Shown here one piece after another: positions 35,490-46,656 of a DNA stretch of 64,000 bases. Numbering within the stretch: position 1 is the stretch's first letter; every line of letters starts with the position of its first letter. Below the pieces are notes generated by a model. The model searched no databases and was not told the origin of the DNA. It worked only from the letters and a program-made list of their open reading frames with translations. The DNA is taken from assembly GCA_958450365.1 (NCBI GenBank), contig CAUEEP010000908.1, positions 930,001 through 994,000 on the forward strand, given 5' to 3'. Origin of the DNA: Mesorhabditis belari. Lineage: Eukaryota; Nematoda; Chromadorea; Rhabditida; Rhabditidae. Both the position numbers and the translations under genes were made by a program.

Positions 35490-36005
35490 ATTCGAAACTA
35501 ATCGCCGGTTACAGGAGGTCCTGTTCGAGACAAATGTGTTTCCCTGGAGGAATTCTTTCGACAGAATTAAAAAAATTGAAACGTTCATGTGGAGTTGCGA
35601 TGGGAAAAAATGAAAAACGAAAAATGAAAATCGAAAACAAGGATCGAAATGTTCTATTTTTTTGCCGTTTTCAACTTTTGCATTGCAACTCTAATAAACA
35701 TTGCAACTCCTCATTGACGTTTCAACATTTTACAGAAAGTCCTGTTCGAGAAAAATTAGTTTTCCCGGAGGAATTCCTTCGAAAGTATCAAAAAAATTGG
35801 AACCTTCATGTGGAGTAGTGATGAATCGAAAACGGGAAACAAAAATCGAAAATCGATAAATTTTATTTTTTGCCGTTTTTTTTCTCTAATCACAACCCTT
35901 CAATGATGTTTCAAAATTTTAATTCTGTCGAAAGAATTGCTCCGGGGGAGTACATTTTTCTTGGACAGGACTTACCGTAACCGGCGATTTGCTTCGAAGG
36001 TTCTT
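35490..36005. repeat. Two overlapping fold-back elements
   Basis: Arms at 35505-35600, 35700-35780 and 35930-35985 belong to the palindrome family (cgccggttacaggaggtcctg ... ggacaggacttaccgtaaccgg). One element appears inserted in or fused to another. The adjoining sequence to 36460 is repeat shared with 45240-45680, 52020-52430 and 59280-59690. Confidence 0.55.
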
Positions 36006-36462
36006 GAACTCCTAACATCCAATTAAAATTTTTTTTCCGAGAGGTGACTGATGGTCTAAAAAATAGGATCAAAAAAAGCAAAAGAACACAGCCTGAGGAA
36101 TTCCCAACAGACAAATCGGTGACAATTATCGCTTTTTATTGAAGAACTTTGAACTTCTTTGCACTTTTAAAACTTCATTCATTTCAGATACGATTTTAAA
36201 CGTGATTTTTATTCTTTTTTGGCACTTTTTTTTAAAATTTTTGTACTGCGCAGCTAGGGCTGTCAAAATCCTTACAAAATCTCACGGTTTTTCTATTCTA
36301 TGTACTTATTTCTACGTGTTTAAACAATCTACGTGTTTAAACACGTAGATTTTATTATTAATTGTTTTTTTCAGCTTAGATTAATGTATTGTCTTGGAAA
36401 GCCAAGAAGATGCACTAATCGCATCACTATACAGGGTATTATTTATCTGAACTTATTTTTGA

Positions 36463-36717
36463 TTGAAAAACACAAACAAAGTCTATTGTCTTATTCACCG
36501 GAATCTCACACGATCGATGAGAAAAATGGCGAAGAGCCTCAGAATCATCAACAACAGTGTCTGGAGCATTGCGCACAGGAAGCCTGCAATGGGTACCTTC
36601 AAATTCAACCGGGAACACTTCTTGAATGACAAAATAAGGAAGATAAGGAGGCTCCAATGCAAGAAGATGATTCGGCTTGTCGCAAATGGTCGCTTGGACA
36701 GTTTTGCTTACCGATGA
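36463..36717 (+). pseudogene. Tc1-like transposase fragment (HTH region)
   Basis: Reads NTNKVYCLIHRNLTRSMRKM, the second helix-turn-helix of a Tc1-type DNA-binding domain, then FKFNREHFLN and RLQCKKMIRLV. A small piece of the catalytic part (VFLDRNMII) follows near 36870. It sits where the rest of the YGGGF peptide gene would be expected in this unit. Confidence 0.6.
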
Positions 36718-37013
36718 GAAGGTTTTCACCGTCCAACCGATCCAAAGCCATCATTAATTCCTTACGCGAGGCCTCAAGAACACTTTTGCAGCAAAACTGA
36801 TGGTACGGCAAGATTTTCCTGTTTCCTAATAGTCTGGTTGGGCATCTGCGCTACGGGGAAGACTCCACGTGTGTTTTTGGATCGAAATATGATCATAGAA
36901 ATTAAAAGCAAATCAAGATCAAATCATTAATTTATCTAATTTAATGGTTTAACGTCGTACTTAGGTAATTTGTATTCGGGTTTTAACTTTGAGATTTAGA
37001 TATTTGAACTTAC

Positions 37014-37066
37014 TCAGTGATCAAGACGAACCCGAAAATCGCTAATAAAGTGAACCAGACACGCAT
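37014..37066 (-). pseudogene. Orphan signal-peptide exon of the YGGGF peptide gene
   Basis: A 53-nt exon (MRVWFTLLAIFGFVLIT) ends at a good donor GTAAGT. It is nearly identical to exon 1 of the complete gene at 60842-60894, and the following intron sequence matches to about 36896, where Tc1-like sequence begins. The peptide-coding exons are absent. A more decayed copy is near 45830-45850. Confidence 0.65.
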
Positions 37067-37880
37067 TTTCTGTAAAAGCCAGTACTGAATTTACAAAGGA
37101 AACGGAAGACCAGATTCTTGAAAAAAAGTAAATCACTTAAATTTACTCAGTGCTTTGGATAACAATTTTATTTCGATCAAAAGTTTTCAAGAATGCATCC
37201 AATTTGAGAATCCTTGGAAATGGCCAGCAAATGTTTTTCCCTTTGATCGACTAAACATTTGAACGATTCCCTTTTACATTTGGTTCCGTAAAGTAGTTTA
37301 AGTGTGTTTTAACAAATGCAATATAAATTTTATCTCAGAACATCAAAAATTGAAAACCAAGGAGACTTTTTGGGTAATTTGTTCAGTTGCAGAAGGCGGC
37401 CCCATTTTGACTCGACTGGAAAAGAAATGATTGGGAACTTAATTTGGAAATTTAATTTGGACTCGGTAACAGATAACATTTGATGGTATTAGTCATTCAA
37501 CAAAGCCTCCAAGAAAAAGATCTCTCTATTTCTGAATCTATAAACTTGCGAGTTTCCTTCAAGATTCAGTTTGGATTTGGCTCATATTTAAACTCGATCT
37601 TAGGCCACGAGGGACGTACGAGGACAACGAGTGAATGTTTTGGTCGGGGATTCGCGAAGTTTTGGAAGTGCTTGTCGTTGGGTCGATCGTAACAGGTTGG
37701 ATTTGTCCACCCACTAAGCGAAGTCTAATAGTAAGTACGAGCTTGAGTACTTCCCTAGCCTGCACTACCAGTGATCCAGTGAGGATTGAACCAGTGATCT
37801 GATGAGAAAGTACCAGAACTTGTTGGTGGACTTTAGATTATTTCTTTATTATAAAAACAATGCTCTATTTCTAATTCCAG

Positions 37881-40222
37881 CCCTCGGCAATGTTTGCCAA
37901 ATGATCAAGAATGATCTATTGACTCAACGTGGCGACAGCTTCGGGTCAGACCCTACTCAACCGGGACTCCTCGAGATCAGTGTGGATACACTTCGGTCGT
38001 TTCGAGGGTTTTGGAGTTCCGCATCTGCTTTGGTGGGTAGAGTGTCTTCCGGTCGAGTAATGCCTTTGCTAAAAGGCATTTATTTAAGGAAACTACTATT
38101 GTCAAACCGTTAGTTTACATTCACCAACCCCGCTCTTGGTAACGTTGACGGGAAATTAAAAGGTTCATTGAACGATCATTCAATGACATCCGATCGGATT
38201 GATCAAAAAATCAAAAGAAATTAATCTGTATCACTATCTTTGTCATCAAAATACAAGATTTCCATTAATTGATCTGATAGACGTTCGATCTCCTCAGGCT
38301 CCTCCGATCGGGCTGATCCGATGCAAACTAGCAGTTTGACTACGATAGTTTCGAGTCAAATGAGAATTAAAAACATGTAATGTTTTTGAAAGGTGTCGAG
38401 AATAAAAACAATGATGACTCGGGTTATCAGGTTTGAAAAGTTTTAAACAGACCCAGAAAAAAACAAAATTATAACAAAAAGTTTGCTTTGAAAAAAAAGA
38501 TGTTGTCAAAAAGGTTTGTAAGGTTATGGATATTCATCTGAAACTTTATGTGTCTATTTTCCGTGCCCGATTATTTCTCTAAATAATTGTCAAAACCGTA
38601 AATCGATTGGTTTATTTTATATGGTGAACAAATGGTTTTTATTTGACTCCCAAAAGCCAGACCCGCTTTATGGGCAAATGTGCCACATTAAATTTTAATT
38701 TTTGATTCCAGACCCCAGTTTTTGAGGCGATCCGGCCCTACAAGTCCCTGCCCCTTTAAAAAAATCTCTTTTAAAAAATACATTACTTGACAGGAATACA
38801 CTCTAGTTATGAGAATTGTTATTAAAAAATATACCTCATGAATGCAGGTACTTTTCGTTGCCAGTTTCCCAAACCTTTTCGCGATCTATTACTCGGCTAA
38901 GAATGATGACTTATTGCTAAGCGTTCGGTAAGTTTATTGTACCACCTTGGCTGAGCTGATTTTTAAACAGACTTTTTCAGGCTCATCTTGACGGGAGAAA
39001 ATATGCAACGCCTTGTCTATACAATAACTCAACTCATAGTCAACTTGTGCTCAGTCTTTTCGCCTGCTGGGTAAAAATCTTTATGCGACATTTTATGAAT
39101 GAATAAAGAATTCAGATAACATAATGTAGATATTGAGTCTTTAAATATAGCGATGTTAAAAATATATGTGCGTAGATATGTGCGTAGGTAACTTGACCTA
39201 AAATTGTAAAGTTGATTGGCTAACTACAATATGAATCAAATTTTCTATTCTTTAATTAAGAAAGACCAATTCAGGTGTACCAGTGGCATCGCCGGCTTTA
39301 TGATCCAGAAAGGACGGAATTTATCCGTCGTGGTCGTATTTTGTCAGATGTTCGTCTCATTCAAGTTTCAAAAAAGTGCACTACTTTGGAAAAAATATTT
39401 TTAGTCGTTTCATGGCCGTTTCTTTCGATGGAATGTTCTACAAGTATACAACGAAACACACCCTCCTTCAGTTTATCGTTTGCTATTCGATAGCTATTTC
39501 TCTTTTCTGCGTATCAGCATTTACAACAAATGGAATAGTGAATAATTATGTGTCACCAACTCTGACATATTTCATGGTCACAATGGATTTTTTCACTTTT
39601 TTAAAGCTTCGAAAAGTAGGTTGAACTAATGATTCTTAAAAGAGGTGATATTTAGCTGAGTAACTCTAAAGCAGCTTCAAGGGCGGAGAGACGTTTAATG
39701 ATTCAGGTTGGTTCAGGCTCGGGACATTTAACGATATCTACTTGAAAATTGAGTGGAAAAATGATAATCAAAATTGCCTTCTTTCTGCCAAGACAGAGTC
39801 TGTTCTAGTTTTTTTTTATCTGTCAGTCTTAGCTTCTCATCCAACTGGGTCCTCTGAAAATACCAAACGAGTCAGAAAACGCTTTTCAGATGATCGGTAG
39901 CTCAACATACTACTTTATGTACTATTTTGTCACAAGTCTGATCGCCATTGTACAGTATCCATTCTTTGGCTACTACTTATCTAATGTGGCATTACAAGTG
40001 AACTCAAATGTCTCCTTATGGCTTTTTACGTTTGGATTGAGGTTTTGCGGGATTTTCTCAGTTTTAATTTTGACGCCTTGGTTTAGCTATTTAAACATGG
40101 TCTACCTGAAAAAGAAGGTGTCTTCACCGGATGAAAAAGGAAAGTACAACAACTCAGCCTCTCCTCAATCCGTCAAGAGTACAATGGTCACCAAGAGCTC
40201 TAACTCGACACCCAAAATCTGA
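37881..40222 (+). CDS. Receptor R5, nematode 7TM chemoreceptor-like, intact from exon 2
   Basis: Exons 37881-38032, 38848-38927, 38981-39070, 39275-39364, 39405-39615, 39656-39706 and 39890-40222 all join in phase at GT..AG introns. The product has an extracellular SDPTQPGLLEIS stretch, TM1 (LFVASFPNLFAIYY), TM2 (YTITQLIVNLCSVF), TM3 (NLSVVVVFCQMFVSF then NRFMAVSFDG), TM4 (FIVCYSIAISLFCV), TM5, a basic loop with AERRLMIQ, TM6, TM7 (LWLFTFGLRFCGIFSVLIL) and a Ser/Lys tail. The NRF motif after TM3 fits nematode Srx/Srv-like receptors. Intron 2 (815 nt) replaces a 42-nt intron of the minus-strand copies. The start is open: ATG 37802 is in frame, and a separate leader-like frame lies at 37635-37730 but does not join in phase. 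Confidence 0.7.
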
Positions 40223-40427
40223 TTTCCTTTGTCGTTTTTATGAAAAGCGTGTATTTTCATAACTTGGATCTCATCTCATCTCTGAAAATGAACATTTTTG
40301 AGATGAGATGATATGAGAAAATTGTGGCAATGAGACTAATTTTTCGAAATAAACCTTTATCCTACTCTTTTACCCACTCTTTTTATACTCAATCTTCAAT
40401 ACTTTTATTCAAATTCCTAAAACTCAC

Positions 40428-40483
40428 CGGGCAAGAAGGGTTACATTTAGCGAAAGCCTCGGCGCTGATCACGGAAATGCCGG
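40428..40483 (-). pseudogene. Relic of knottin-like peptide gene (partner of R5)
   Basis: Only the middle exon (GISVISAEAFAKCNPSCP) is intact, with a TTCCAG acceptor and GTGAGT donor. The CC-containing last exon is deleted (the intron now runs into AGATGAGATGAG near 40285), and the signal exon seen at 49720-49756 has no match here. Confidence 0.65.
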
Positions 40484-40911
40484 CTGGAATTGTTGACTAA
40501 TTATTAGAGTAAATGACAAATTTGGAACTTATTAAGCAGTGACATTTGAAAGCTTGCCCAAGCATGGTACCACATTCAACACTGAGCCTAGCATAAGAAC
40601 CTACCCTGACGACAATGGGGCACGTGTATTAGGTTGTCGAGTTTTGAATGCGAAGGATATAGGATAAGAAACCAATTCTCGTTTAAACTTCACAAACGGT
40701 CCATTTTATGAATTATTCTCTTGATCTTGTTCAACTTCACCAATCAACCAAATTCTGTATATTACCGAAAAATCATTGTGTCATGATCATGATTTTATTG
40801 AAGACTACTTCATTGCAGTAAGACTATGCATCATCGCTATACAGCATTTAGACCTAAAAATAAAACCAAAACATCAAGAAAACATTATTGACAGGGTATA
40901 CAAGTTATAAA

Positions 40912-40992
40912 ATTGTGCGCGGTCGGGGAACGAACCAGAGTTCCAGAAAATTGAATTATATTTTTTACTCACTCGGCCACAGGGACACTTGC
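40912..40992 (-). repeat. tRNA-Ser/Leu-like pseudogene fragment
   Basis: On the minus strand TGTGGCCGAGTGAGTAA (A-box-like, typical of Leu/Ser tRNAs) is followed about 35 bases later by CTGGTTCGTTCCCCG (B-box-like). The stems do not pair well enough for a working tRNA. The same A-box type does not recur in the window. Confidence 0.4.
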
Positions 40993-41677
40993 GGTTTGTC
41001 ATCTTTAAAGGCTTCCTGGAATCGTGAAAGTCGAAAAATGGTCTAAAATTTAAAAAACTGCATGTTTGTTTGCAAAAAACTATTGCTCATTCGCAAAGAC
41101 CGGTTTCACCATCGTGTTCAGCGTAGTCAATAGGCGTTTTGTCTTGATTTTCAGGCCGCAATTCCACCGAGAGGTTTGGTTAGTTGATAGTTGGTAGCCT
41201 AATAATTTGAAAATGTTAAGAGTTTTTTGTCTCAATGGAAAATAGGTCAGGGATAAACCTAGGTATTTCTCTGTCCGCAACAAAAAAGCTACGTCGCTCC
41301 GATTTATCAACATTTTTCGAGCTGAATCAACATTTTGATCAAAACAAAAACAATGGGCTTTCCAAGAAATTGATCAGTCTTATAAAGAAATGTCTGGGAT
41401 AGTTTTGTATGACATTTAATCCATTTCAATACTAAAATGAGCTCATCTCAAGTATTTAGCGATTTCCTCTTTTTCCTTTCTCTCATCACATGTGGTTGTG
41501 GCTGTGTTCCGGGTGCAATGCAAGAGCCTGGAAAATGATAATTTTAAAAAATGAAAACAAAAATGAATGAGACAACGAAAACTCAGAACTAGCAACATGA
41601 AAAGCCACGAAAGTGCAAAAAATTTAAATTTATTTCTAGCCAAGCTTTTTAGTATATTTTTAGTATTTTAGAATGCT

Positions 41678-42072
41678 CTCCATTTATTTGGCCACTTTGC
41701 TATTTCCAATTCTGGATTGTCCTTTGGTCGTGAACGCTATTTGCGACGCGGTTGCTGGGATAAAGTGCAGGAGTGAGTAACTTTTATAGGATTGTATTTG
41801 AAATTGCTATTACTAATTACGAATGAATTTTTAGGCTGCGCCGAGACGTCTATGGCTCTGGCAAATTTCATAAGGGTGAATATACACAGATCATCTCAGA
41901 TGTTGAAGTTTTTGTGCGCGAGTTGGCAAGCTTCGATCGCCCGAAACTTTGGACCGAATTTGAGAAGACGTACATTATTGGAACAAATGACAATGTAAAA
42001 GTTGAGAAGGTCGCAGGCAACATTAAACTTGGAGGTCATATTTTCGAGTGTCATTACTCTGTTGATCTTTAG
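41678..42072 (+). pseudogene. 5'-truncated copy of the PaREP1-like gene
   Basis: The end of exon 1 (FAISNSGLSFGRERYLRRG, to 41772) and the full exon 2 (41835-42072, ending ECHYSVDL) are preserved in frame with the same intron. The N-terminal helices, including the AEKVW segment, are missing. Most changes in exon 2 keep the frame. Poly(A) signal AATAAA lies at 42124. No start codon or promoter was identified, so function is doubtful. Confidence 0.65.
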
Positions 42073-42199
42073 TGGTCTTTGCTCGAATCATGAATTGCTC
42101 TTTGTCGAGTAACTTTTCCTTCCAATAAACATGTTTTAAAATCGTCCAATATCGGGGTTTTGGTTACATTATTTCGTATTACCTTGAATAGAAAATCTT

Positions 42200-42490
42200 C
42201 TCATCGGTAAGCAAAACTGTCCAAGCGACCATTTGCGACCAGCCGAATCATCTTCTACCATTGGAGCCTCCTCGTTTTCCTCAATTGGTCATTCAAGAAG
42301 TATTCCCGGTTGAATTTAAAGGTGCGCATTGCAGGTTTCTTGTGCACAATGCTCCAGACACTGTTGTCGATGATTCCGAGGCCCTTCGCCATTTTTCTCA
42401 TCGATCGTGTGAGATTCCGGTGAATAAGACAACGGACTTTGTTTGTGTTTTTCGGCGTGACGGTGGTCGATGGACGGCCATTCCTGGGTT
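42200..42490 (-). pseudogene. Tc1-like transposase fragment
   Basis: The minus strand reads a GRP..TVTPKNTNKV-type start, HRNLTRSMRKM and FKFNREYFLN, ending in the RLDSFAYR piece. It abuts the 3' end of the PaREP1-like copy. Truncated at both ends. Confidence 0.6.
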
Positions 42491-42554
42491 TTTTTTAGGC
42501 CATGAGTCACCTCTCGGAAAAAAACTCTAATTGGGTGTTAGGAGTTCAAGAACA

Positions 42555-42835
42555 TTCGAAGCAAATCGCCGGTTACAGTAAGTCCTGTCCAAGAAAAATG
42601 TACTCCCTCGGAGGAATTCTTTCGACAGAATTAAAAATTTTGAAACGTCATTGAAGGGTTGTGATTAGAGAAAAAAAACTGCAAAAAATAGGATTTTTCG
42701 ATTTTTAATTTTCCTTTTTCCGTTTCGTTTTGTTTCATTGCAACTCCACATGAACGTTTCAATTTTTTTGGTTCTTTCGAAAGAATTCCTCCGGGGAAAC
42801 CAATTTTTCTCAGACAGGACTTCATGTAACCAGCG
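42555..42835. repeat. Fold-back palindromic element
   Basis: Arms cgccggttacagtaagtcctg and acaggacttcatgtaaccagcgg with internal gaattctttcgacagaatt. This is the unit-2 counterpart of 31850-32152. A run of 16 G lies downstream at 42940-42955. Confidence 0.65.
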
Positions 42836-43473
42836 GTTAGTTCAGAATCATTCTTGGAATGACATATTTTTCAGCAGGATGAACTTGAGGACTTATGCAA
42901 TTTGAGATGAAAATAAAAAGAGATCATGAACCGGTTAAAGGGGGGGGGGGGGGGGCATTAATCTGCGCTGGATTTTGACGAGAAGGTATTCTTGGTAACA
43001 CTATGTTTTTATTTTTGTATATTGACAGTTATTATGTAGAATGAGCGAAAAAGCCTGTTTTTATACGCTGATTGACCGATTCAATAGTCTACGCTATGCC
43101 ACTTAAAAACCGCAGAAATTTAACCCTATATATCTATGTTATATCCGATTTAGATTCAATATAAATCGGATATCCGATTTAGATTCTGAGTCTTGTAATT
43201 TTCGTTGAATCAATCAAAATTTAACGATTACTAAAATGTATAACATTTTGACAAAGCAAAAGATAGAGTGTTGTGAAACGGATATCAATGATAAAACGAA
43301 GACGTAGTATATTTTTACTTCAAAATAGCTAAATTCCGCAAAAGTTACGGAATTTTGGTGCAGCTATTGCTTTTGATCTTGTTTTTGGTGTCAAAAAAAA
43401 TGTACCAACGCAGCAATTGCTAAAACTATTGTTGAGTCTAAATCGGATATGACATAGATTCAATATATCTTAG

Positions 43474-44291
43474 ATAGATTCTCCGAGTTTTCGCTCAGCT
43501 TTGGAAATCACACAACCGGGATATATTTTGACAAGAAAAAGATTAATGGAAACGATTGATCTACTGAATGCGAATGTTGAAGCAAATGTAAGTTTTTTAC
43601 CCAACTGCTATCTTAATTTATTGCTGAACCCATCCATCGGGATCACTTTCGCAGAGGACCGGATATGAATTTTGGAGGAGCATCAAGCGGGTTTTTTGGA
43701 GAAGCCTGGTGAGCAGGTTCGGGTAACTTGAAACGAAACTGAAATCAAGTTCTTCAGAAAAAAGGCAACAGAACTACTGTAGCTTTTTAAGGCACTTTTT
43801 AGAAAACTTCTGTTAACCAATCGCCAGTAGAGTTAGTTTCTGAAGCTCTTTTCAACGAATCGAAACAATTACAGCTTACTCTCCGGCATGAGCTTTCATC
43901 CAACAATCTCATCGTCGATCTCACTTCGATCAGCCATATCAACAAGTTATTTTCCAAGGACCTCTAGCGATTTCTCCTTTTAGATATGGTGATCGCCCTC
44001 ACTGCATTATTGAAAAAAACTATTTTCTTCGCACTTACTGTGTTTGTTATGATAAAATTTAACATAATTTTAAAATGCACCCAAAATGCACCCAAAATTC
44101 TACCAAAGACCACTCAGGATTCAAGCATTTGTATTTGCTTCATAACAGGAAAATTTAATCGCCAACCTGTGTTGCGACAGGAATCATCGGACCTTGCGAG
44201 CAGACTTGCTTTGAGAAAATCAATGGATTCACTCGTGATGAGGTGGATTGCCTGGAAATGTATTTCTTTAGTATGCAAGGGGGACGGGTAA
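43474..44291 (+). pseudogene. Second copy of the hAT-derived block
   Basis: The exon-like piece 43474-43587 (SFRSALEITQPGYIL) and the 101-codon frame at 43986-44291 match 34344-35040 closely. Between them lies an extra frame (LVSEALFNESKQLQLTLRHE, about 43830-43970) of which only the end is kept in the first copy. The BED zinc finger block is absent here. Confidence 0.5.
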
Positions 44292-44737
44292 CGATTTTGC
44301 CGAATTTTAACTCAGTTTAAACACTTTTTTGTGATAGATTTTGAGAAACTCAAAAACTATTAGAATCTGCAAAGCCTAAGCTATCTAATAATGGATAAAA
44401 TGTCAAAATTGGACAAGTTTAAGATTGAGCACCTAAATCAAGGACACAAGGTTGGCAAAATCGTTGCCCATCCCACGGATACTAAAGAAGTATCCAGGAT
44501 TTAACTTATTTTAAAATTGGTTTGTCCAAAAGCGTTTTGTTTTAAAATTGTAATAAGCTGCATCATAATTTATTTTGGCGACGCGATCAATGCAAATTTC
44601 ATGCAATTCAAAGTGAATCTTTTCCAATCCAAAACGCTTAAGGTAACTGGTCCATGATCTTTTATTATTTTCAACCTAAATTGCATAAGTTCTCAATTTT
44701 AAACTCTAATTATCCTGTTGAAAAATATGTTATTCCA

Positions 44738-45188
44738 AAAGTGATTCGAAACTAATCGCCGGTTACAGGAAGTCCTGTTCGAGAAAAATTAGTTTTCTCG
44801 GAGGAATTCTTTCCAAAGAACCAAAAAAATTGAAACGTTCGAAAAATGAAAATCAAAGATCGAAATTTTTTTTGCCGTTTTCGATTTGTCTCATTGCAAC
44901 TCCTCATTGACGTTTCAACCTTTTACAGCAAGTCCTGTTCGAGAAAAATTAGTTTTCCCGAAGGAATTCTTTCGCAAGTATCAAAAAAATTGGAACCTTC
45001 ATGTGGAGTTGTGATGAATCGAAAACGGGAAACAAAAATCAAAAATCGAGAAATTTTATTTTTTGCCGTTTTTTTCTCTAATCACAACCCCCACGTTTCA
45101 ACATTTTTAATTCTGTCGCAAGAATTCCCCCGGGGGAGTACATTTTTCTCGGACGGACTACTGTAACCGGCGATTTGCTTCGAATGTT
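44738..45188. repeat. Two adjoining fold-back elements
   Basis: Palindrome-family arms at 44755-44840, 44890-44985 and 45090-45172. The layout equals 35490-36005 in the first unit. Confidence 0.55.
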
Positions 45189-46656
45189 CTTGAACTCCTA
45201 ACACCCAATTAAAGTTTTTCCCGAGAGGTGACTCATGGCCTAAAAAAAACCCAGGAATGTTCTTGAACTCCTAAGACCCAATTAAGGTTTTTTCCGAGAG
45301 GTGGCTGATGGCCCAAAAAATTAAGATCAAAAAAAGCAAAAGTGCACAGCCTGATGAATTCCCAGAAGACAAATCGGTGACAATTATTGCTTTTTATTGA
45401 AGAACTTTGAACTTCTTTGAACTTTTAAAACTTCATTCATTTCATATAAGACTTTAAACGTGATCGTTATTCTTTTTTTGCATTTTTTAAAATTTTTTGT
45501 ACTGCTCAGCTAGGGCTGTCAAAATCCTTAAAAAATGTCACGGTTTTTCTATTCTATGTAATTATTTAAACACGTAGATTTTATTATTAATTGTTATTTT
45601 TCAGCTTAGGTTAATGTATTGTCTTAGAAAACCAAAAAGAGGCATTAAGCGTAACACTATATAGGGTTTCCCAAAGCTTTGGAAACTGAAAAATTTTTCC
45701 TGTTTCCTAATCGTCTGGTTGGGCATCTACGCTACGGGGAATACTCCTCCTGTGTTTTTAGATTGAAATATGATCATAGAATTAAAAGCAAATGAAGATA
45801 AAATCATTAATTTGAACCGCTAATAAAGTGAACCAGATACGCATTTTATGTAAAAGCGAGTACTGAATTTACGAAGGAAACGGAAGATCAGATTCTTGAA
45901 AAAAAGTAAATCACTTAAATTACTGCGATTTCATATTTACTCAGTGATAACAATTTGATTTCGATCAAAGTTTTCAAGAATGCATCCAACTTGAGAATCC
46001 TTGGAAATGGTCAGCAAATGTTTTTCCATTTGATCGACTAAACATTTGAACGATTCCCTTTTATATTTGGTTCCGTAAAGTAGTTTAAGTCTGTTTTAAC
46101 AAATACAATATAAATTTTATCTCAGAACATCAAAAATTGAAAAACAAGGAGATTTTTGGGTAATTTGTTTCGTTGCAGGAGGCGGCTCCATTTTGATTCG
46201 ATTGGAATTAATTTGGAAATTTAATTTGGACTCGGTAACAGGTTACATTTGAAACGTCATTCGGCAAAGATAAGACTTTTCAAATCTTCCAAGATAAAAG
46301 ATCTCTCTATTTTGAATCTATATTCTGAATTCGTTCAAGATTCACTTTGGATTTGGCTCATATTTAAGCTCGATCTTAGGCAACGAGGGACGTACGAGGA
46401 CAACGAGTGAATGTTTTGGTCGGGGATTCGCGAAGTTTTGGAAGTGCTTGTCGTTGGGTCGATCATAACAGGTTGGATTTGTCCACCGACTAAGCGAAGT
46501 CTAATAGTAAGTATGAGCTTGAGTACTTTCCTAGCCTGTACTACGGAGGATTGAACCAGTCTGATCTTGATCTGATGAGAAAGTACCAGAACTTGTTGGT
46601 GGGCTGATTTAGATTATTTCTTTATTATAAAAACAATGCTCTATTTCTAATTCCAG

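Noticed and set aside
40912..40992. Functional tRNA gene
   Set aside because: A- and B-box strings are present, but acceptor and anticodon stems do not pair.
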